A stretch of 64,000 nucleotides of DNA from the NCBI GenBank assembly GCA_905147135.1, contig LR990044.1, positions 11,846,122 to 11,910,121 on the forward strand, given 5' to 3'. Under the pieces are notes generated by a model. It ran no database searches, was not told the origin of the DNA, and saw only the letters and a program-made list of their open reading frames with translations. The stretch comes from Blastobasis lacticolella (taxonomy: Eukaryota; Arthropoda; Insecta; Lepidoptera; Blastobasidae). The position numbers were made by a program, and so were the translations under genes. The stretch's first letter is position 1; every line of letters starts with the position of its first letter. Shown piece after piece: positions 58,097 to 64,000 of the stretch.

Positions 58097-60154
58097 TTTA
58101 AATATAACAATGAAAAATGCTGCTGCCCATTTTCCAGACTACGGAGACTCTTGATCTTTTGTCTCGAAAACATTAGTCGCCTTGTACGCCACACATGAGC
58201 GTAAGGGGTTGGTGCTATTCTACTCTGCCGGACACCACACGGCAAATACGGCCCATACTATACAAAGAGAATCAATTTTTAAAGGTGCCAACAAAATTAT
58301 TGTAGCAACTTCGACAGTATGCATTATTCTGACAGTTATGCTAAAGGCAATCCATAGTATTGTTCTTGAAATCTGTAAATACCGTGGCTTATGCTGAGTG
58401 TGGCCCGGATACACATCTCCTCATGACACAGGTAACAACAAAATATTATAATAGTAAGTTATAGTAGTGAACTAGTTTTGTATCTATATCAATTGTGAAT
58501 GTATATTGTCATGTGTGAGATTGGTGTTATAAAGGGATTATTTATTTTAATCTAGCTTTGGTAGATACTACGATTGCAATCGAATTCAGATTTTGAAACT
58601 TCAATAACAACTCTAGTAGAGTCGCTTAGGTAATAAACATGTAATTGTAAAAAATAATTACATTTTAGTTAATGGCTGGTACTTTTTACATTTTTTGGTA
58701 CATTTTGGAGGATGACTTTTAGGATGCCCTTAAATCTGATGTAAAAATTCTCCGGTTAATTATCTGGTATACTGCAATCACGTTAAGATTTATCTACCTA
58801 CGAATAATACAAATATTGTATAAGATACAAATAAAGATAAGATAGATAAAGATAAGATATTTAAATAAGATAACTATATAAATAAAAAAATCTTGAGACA
58901 ATATTTATGGAGGTGACATTTTAAAGGTAGAAAAAGTTAAATAATATTCTGAATGCCACAAAATTATCTGTCCGGTGGCCAAAACTGGAACCAAATATCA
59001 ATTTTGAAATATCACGTTCTTGTCAACAACAGCGACGCCGTCATCGGTTCAGATAAGTTTGTGGCGCTCTACGTGTTACCACGCCTTCATAACATTCGTA
59101 GTAACAAAATATCGAACTTTAAATTAAACCATTATGTGCTTGAGGAGCTAAATTAACTGGGGCTATATTAAAATCTGTCTCCGCATCATTGTCGGGGGGC
59201 AATGAAACAAAAGAAACATTCTGTTTCGCTTCAACGCGTACATATCTGTATTTCTGTCTCAAGCGAAACCATGTACCCTTGAATCGCTGGGATTCGCATG
59301 TGGTAGTGATAGTGTTATTTAGATCGCGACTTTGCGTGTGTGCGTTTGAAGTATCAAGCAAGACATCACAAAGACTTTTTTGCCAGTCTCGTCCACTGTG
59401 TCGAGATTTTATCATTTTTACCCTAACGATGATTCATACGTGGAGGTGCAGATTTCTCAGGTGATGGTCGAGGTCTATTTTTGTTTTTATGAAAATTGCC
59501 GCCTGTAAAATTGTTTGATCGAATTTTTTCGCCGAATATTGTTCAATCGAACCTACACTACATAAAATTACTAGAGTTAATGTTTTTAATGCTAGTTTTT
59601 AATTAATATGCTTCTTCTGAATATCAAATATATTTTGAAAACCAATTTATGAGTTTTAAAACTTTGATAAACATATTATTTTGCCAAAAACCTATTTAAG
59701 GTTACCTATGAAGAATAATTTAATGTAATTCGACGAATTGAGTGAAGCGAAGAAGTAATTATTCGATAAAAAAATATAAAACGTCGAATAATATACGAAA
59801 AAGATAACACAAGTGCAACCACTAAGTGGATAAACTAAAGCTAGGTAAATTAGTTATACTGGAATTTTAATTATGAAAATAAATTCAATTTTAATTTTTA
59901 GAATATAATGCCGTATTTTAATACGAATATTAAAAATGTATGTAGTATTCAATAATAATACAAATTAAATGTTATTTCGTGCAAACGACCCTCCGTCTAG
60001 ACAAATAAAGTTCTACTGAGAAATGTGACAATCTTATACTTAACGTTTCAAATTCATTTAAGAATAGGTAAATCAACTTATGGTAATTTAATTATACCGC
60101 TTGAATATGAATATCCATGCATTTTACACAATCTTATAACAATTTCTGACTTAC
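58097..60154. other. Presumed first part of a long intron (minus strand)
   Basis: This stretch lies directly downstream of the donor at 60154/60153. It is AT-rich and contains AAGATA-type short repeats at 58820-58875 and a 9-bp inverted pair at 59758-59792. A 98-codon minus ORF at 59119-59415 is fairly protein-like but has no usable acceptor in the phase required after 60155, so I do not include it. Confidence 0.4.
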
Positions 60155-60440
60155 CTCTTCTGTGTCTCCCATGATACTTGGTCTTGTTGCCACTGGCCGA
60201 ACAACAGGGCTGTTCGTAGTAAAAATTGTATGAACTGTCCACTTCGGAAGTTTGTTGCACTGCCTGGGATTGAACCTGCCACCCGAGGCCGACTAGCAGG
60301 AAGAAAGACCACCTCACCACCAGCTCAGATGCACCCATAGTCCTCACATCCATAGTAAATATAATTACACAATTATCACAAAGTCACAAAACACCAAAAT
60401 ACAATAAAGTCTAACAGTCCGAGGACATTATCAGTCTATT
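60155..60440 (-). CDS. Exon encoding the N-terminus of an unidentified secreted protein
   Basis: The acceptor CATTTTTCTTTCACAG ends at 60441 and the donor AGAAGAG/GTAAGTC follows 60155; both are strong. The exon has 87 nt of 5'UTR, including a 5-codon upstream ORF (60411-60428), then ATG at 60353 (A at -3, G at +4; a second in-frame ATG five codons later is also well placed). It encodes 66 residues plus 1 nt (phase 1). Residues 11-25 form a hydrophobic signal segment, with likely cleavage after S-Q-A31. The mature start contains C50-C51, the sequon N56-K-T and R63-H-R-R66, a furin-type site at the exon end. A separate 5'UTR exon must lie upstream. I do not recognise the family; a processed ligand or an extracellular-matrix protein are both possible. 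Further exons are not securely found here. Confidence 0.75.
60411..60428 (-). promoter_or_regulatory. Upstream ORF in the 5'UTR
   Basis: ATG at 60428 with A at -3, four more codons (S-S-D-C) and TAG at 60413-60411, within the same exon as the main start. It could lower translation of the main ORF; no evidence beyond sequence. Confidence 0.35.
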
Positions 60441-63400
60441 CTGTGAAAGAAAAATGTGGTAATGAATATATTTTCGAATATCTTGCCATTCTACCAATAG
60501 ATAATGTGAATATTCCGGCATTTTTGTATCGTAAACCGTTAAAATAAGAGGAGTTTAAAATATAAGTTATGTAGAGTTTTCTAGAGTCTATTTAGTTAGC
60601 CCTAAGCAATTCCTAGGCCTAAATTCAGAGCATAACCGTCCGACGGCAACCGATAATATGCCTAATACAGCACATGAACATGATTCTTCTCTGTCAAAAC
60701 GAATACTAAAAATGTTCGCATAAAGAATACTACCTAAATATTAAATGGACACATATGTGTTTATATTGGATAAAAAAATATGGCCCGGCAAAATGGTTAG
60801 CAAACGCAGTTTGAAAGCAAATTGGCAAACAGTAATAAATAAAAACGCAAAAAGTCAATCTAGCGAACATCACACGCCAATTGTATTCGAAATACAAATA
60901 CAATAAAATCAATAAAAAAGAATATGACGGGGGAACAAAAACGGCTACCCATTTTACAATAAAAATGACAATTCTGCCTGTTGAGTTTGCAATGAAAAAG
61001 CACTGTGGGGCGCCCTAATGGCTGCAAAGACCATTACGCGACCGATGGCATTAAGCACACCTCATGTAATGGAAACCGCATGTGATATGCACCCTTTGAC
61101 CTAACCAAGCCTAATCTGCAATGCTATAATGACCACGGGCAAACCTCTATTGGGCATAAACCGTTTGACCTTTTATTGTTGGATTTGTGAGGGATTTTTA
61201 GAGAGTAATCTTAAAATGATAATAATACTTGTATTGTCAGTACCAATGGCGACAACCTTGTATTTGACAAACTTTTTAAAAAATAAATTTTACTTACTTA
61301 GAACACCACATTCTTTCGTTTCCTCCAAATAAAAAATCCATGATTACTATCATCATAATCTTAATCGTATAAATGAAACTAAAAAATATGAATAAAGAGA
61401 TAAAATACATTGAACATTGAATCAACACTACAGAAACAAGCTTATTTAAGCGAACTACTATTTAAACTCATTCACTAACACGCATAATTTTGAAACATAA
61501 TCCATCAAAACTTTATCAAAGTGTGTTAGAGAGGCCATCCTTATTCAGTTGCCCGTGAGATGATTATCGTGGGTATCATTGAATAAATAAATGTCTTCTG
61601 GTAAATTTAACCCGGATCTTCGGGGTCCCTCGTCATGTGGCCGATATCTCGCCCTGAATGCGGCCACGGAGCGGCCGTGAAAGAGTCCTCAGATGAATTA
61701 AGGAGATAAATTCAAAAAAGGGAAGCATGGGTCTCGAAAACGAAGGTACGATATATAGGACATAGGGTTATTCCGGTAAGAGCTTTTGTAAATCATAGTG
61801 TTAGTTGTTAATGGACAGAGAAAATATAAAAAAAAAACAGAACTAAGGAACATGATACTATTATTGGAAAATTTAGGTAGTTTTTTTAATAATTTGCTGG
61901 TGAGGTAAAATGGTAAGCTTCCTATAATTTAAGTAGTAATGATATGATGATGGTATCTAATCAAGAATAGAATAATTATAAAAGTAACTAAGATGGCGCC
62001 ACAGCAGTAATTTCACGTCATTATCATGTGAATAACTGTAATTAATGCTGTGAATAGCGAAGTTGAAGCCACTAACATTATATTTTACACCAGACTACGT
62101 ATAGCATAACATTAAACATACCCCTGCAAAGTTATGAAGGGAGCAAGAAGTTTTATTTCAAATGATTAATGATGGTGGTAGGTTCAACGCGAGAGATTTC
62201 TTTTCAATCGACAGCATGTCCTTTAAAAGAGTAAATAAACATTCCAAATCTCCCCCATTTTCAAATAATACTTAAAGGGTATCAACAACGAACACACTTC
62301 CTATTTTATCTGTATCCTCTGGGATAAAAAGGATATAGTTAGAGCATACATTAATTTTAAAGGAATGAAAATGATCCATAAATCATTTGGCATTGGTAAA
62401 GATTGATACTTTAAACTCCGATTTTGTTAGAACAATATTCTTCCAAGGCACGGTCAGTTTCTTGAACCGTAAGCTTCTCAGAAAAAGTGGTTCGTGCCTC
62501 TATAGAACAAGTCTCTCACCGCTCAAACCGGTTTGTTTGTAATGATGTCTTCATTACCAGTGATTCACTACCAGACCACTTATACTGGCCGATAGGAGAT
62601 TTTTTATCTTGTAAGTTATTACTCATTCAACGACTGCTTCTGAAGCTTACTTATTAGTATTAAAGAATGCGTTTATCACAAACTTTTATCAAAACGTCTG
62701 CCCGATTTAGTTGCAGAGATTAACAATTTTACGTTTTTCCTTATTCAAAACGCAGGAAGGTTTAATGTTTTGGGTTCATTAAGCGGATTTTAATCTCCCT
62801 TAATATCTAGGGATCTCATTTGGCGGTACAATTAGACCGTTACGGCGTCTCGCACGACAGTGCCGCTCGTTATAGGCGCGGAACGTTAAGAAATTTCATC
62901 CGACAACCCATTGAGGCAGCCCCAATTGTGCGGAGGTGTTCGTATTGAATGGTAGGTGGAATGGGGTACGAATATAATGAAATTTCGCCGCGATAAAGAG
63001 CAGTGAGCCCGTAACACAATACTCGATGTTTCCTCGCCAGCCCGTATCCATGTCACGCCATTAAACCGCGAAAAAATATCAGCCGCCATATCTTCGTAAG
63101 TGAATTAATTTGTTCACGTGTTCAATCTTGTTTTTCTGCTCTGGATGCGTGTTTGTTTGAATCTCAACTCGGATTTCGTACCTTCGTCAAAATGTTACTT
63201 GTTAGTTTTTGCAACTCAAAGTTATTGTGGCCTAAATTATAACGTTGTTGTAATAAATCTAAGACTTTACTGCCTCAGCTTTTCCCCAAAAATCGCCTTT
63301 AAGTACTTCGAAACAGTCGATAAATTACCTTATAAAATGAGAAGCCAATTTTGTGGTCTTTAATACAAACAATTTCCGAAACGCACTCGAAACGCGTTAA

Positions 63401-64000
63401 TTAAAACGGTATGCTAATATATTAGATGGAGCGGATTCAATATTGCGTAAATGAATGTTCGTAATCCAAGGAAACAAATTGGCTGGCCGGCCGAGATACA
63501 GCGGCGGGCCTGTAAATTCGCATTGAATTATTAATACAATACTGTAACGGCGGCGAATTGTAAGCTCCTTACCACGGGTACTGAATAAATATCAGTAAGC
63601 CGATAGTGCCGTAGATCCGAACGCAAAATAATACGGGCTAATAATATCTACTCAAAAATTCAGCGGATCTACGCGATCGAAAGGCTGGCATAAAGAAAAC
63701 TAAATAAACGAATTAATGTGGTTTACTGGATCAGTGTTGCGTCAATCTTTGTTAACTAAGCTGAGTTAGTTGATTTTGGTATTTTCTTTTTGTTATTTTG
63801 ATTTTTTAGCCAAAAATAGTTTCGATTTTTTAAAAGTAGCCATAAGGAGCAGCCATTTTGATAAAATATTTTTGTGGTCCCACAGAATAATAACAGGTAT
63901 GTTCCTCAACATAGTTGTTCTGTTTTATAGAATAGGATAATGTTTCCAGTTAGCATATATTTCGCAACCCGATACAGTCTATCAAGTTTGAAAATTGAAC
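60441..64000. other. Upstream intron and flank of the secreted-protein gene
   Basis: No first exon is identified. 60530-62400 is AT-rich. 62750-63100 and 63480-63620 are GC-richer unique islands. YY1-like words AAGATGGCGCC (61990-62000) and GCAGCCATTTTG (63849-63860) occur. No repeat family is recognised. Confidence 0.4.

Noticed and set aside
59119..59415. 98-codon minus ORF as a possible next exon after 60155
   Set aside because: The only nearby AG (TCATCGTTAG) has no polypyrimidine tract and gives the wrong phase for the exon ending at 60155.
1..64000. CRISPR arrays, operons, bacterial promoters or rRNA operons
   Set aside because: Searched for by eye; nothing prokaryotic is present, and the repeat content is insect-like.

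Overview
This is eukaryotic, insect-type DNA, most probably from a moth or butterfly. There is no operon-like coding, only short ORFs, and AT-rich spacer alternates with GC-richer unique islands. Interspersed repeats carry signatures I recognise from Lepidoptera: two tRNA-headed SINE families, LINE 3' ends with GATGAT tails, LINE C-termini encoding 'R..TRW.D' or 'KADPGRGRDKR' endings, and a short repeat starting CTAGTGGACCCG. These family calls come from recognition, not from a search.

Only one host-gene segment is well supported: a minus-strand exon at 60155-60440. It has a polypyrimidine-CAG acceptor, a short 5'UTR, a start codon, a signal peptide, a Cys-Cys pair, one N-glycosylation sequon, an RHRR furin-type site and a consensus GTAAGTC donor (phase 1). 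If the gene continues leftward, much of the window is a very long intron. About 25.1 kb downstream on the same strand, at 35040/35039, polypyrimidine-CAG abuts GTAAGA directly, and a second donor follows 51 nt later. This arrangement fits a recursive splice site with its exon, or a 17-codon mini-exon whose phase matches the upstream exon exactly.

Layout. 1-6.0 kb: repeats and spacer. 6.0-6.5 kb: nested cluster of two LINE ends and a SINE interrupted by a small inverted-repeat element. 7.2-8.1 kb: LINE end and a complex foldback repeat. 8.1-15.1 kb: mostly unique, GC-richer sequence with one SINE and one perfect hairpin. 15.1-17.0 kb: the largest coding block, a 5'-truncated LINE with an intact reverse transcriptase and a C-terminal C2H2 finger. 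17-35 kb: unique sequence, SINEs and two more palindromes. 35-39 kb: GC-rich DNA with several YY1/Pho-like motifs. 39-43 kb: LINE ends and microsatellites. 43-52.6 kb: spacer, a 117-bp tandem repeat, a Helentron-like module, SINE pieces and two LINE C-terminal remnants. 52.6-58.1 kb: AT-rich DNA with an unidentified coding relic and more TE ends. 58.1-64 kb: the exon and its flanks.

The clearest unusual signals are the recursive-splice/mini-exon candidate and a set of near-perfect, very short-loop palindromes. One palindrome lies inside a SINE whose sister copies in this window show the ancestral state, so it can be read as a single inverted-duplication (template-switch) event.
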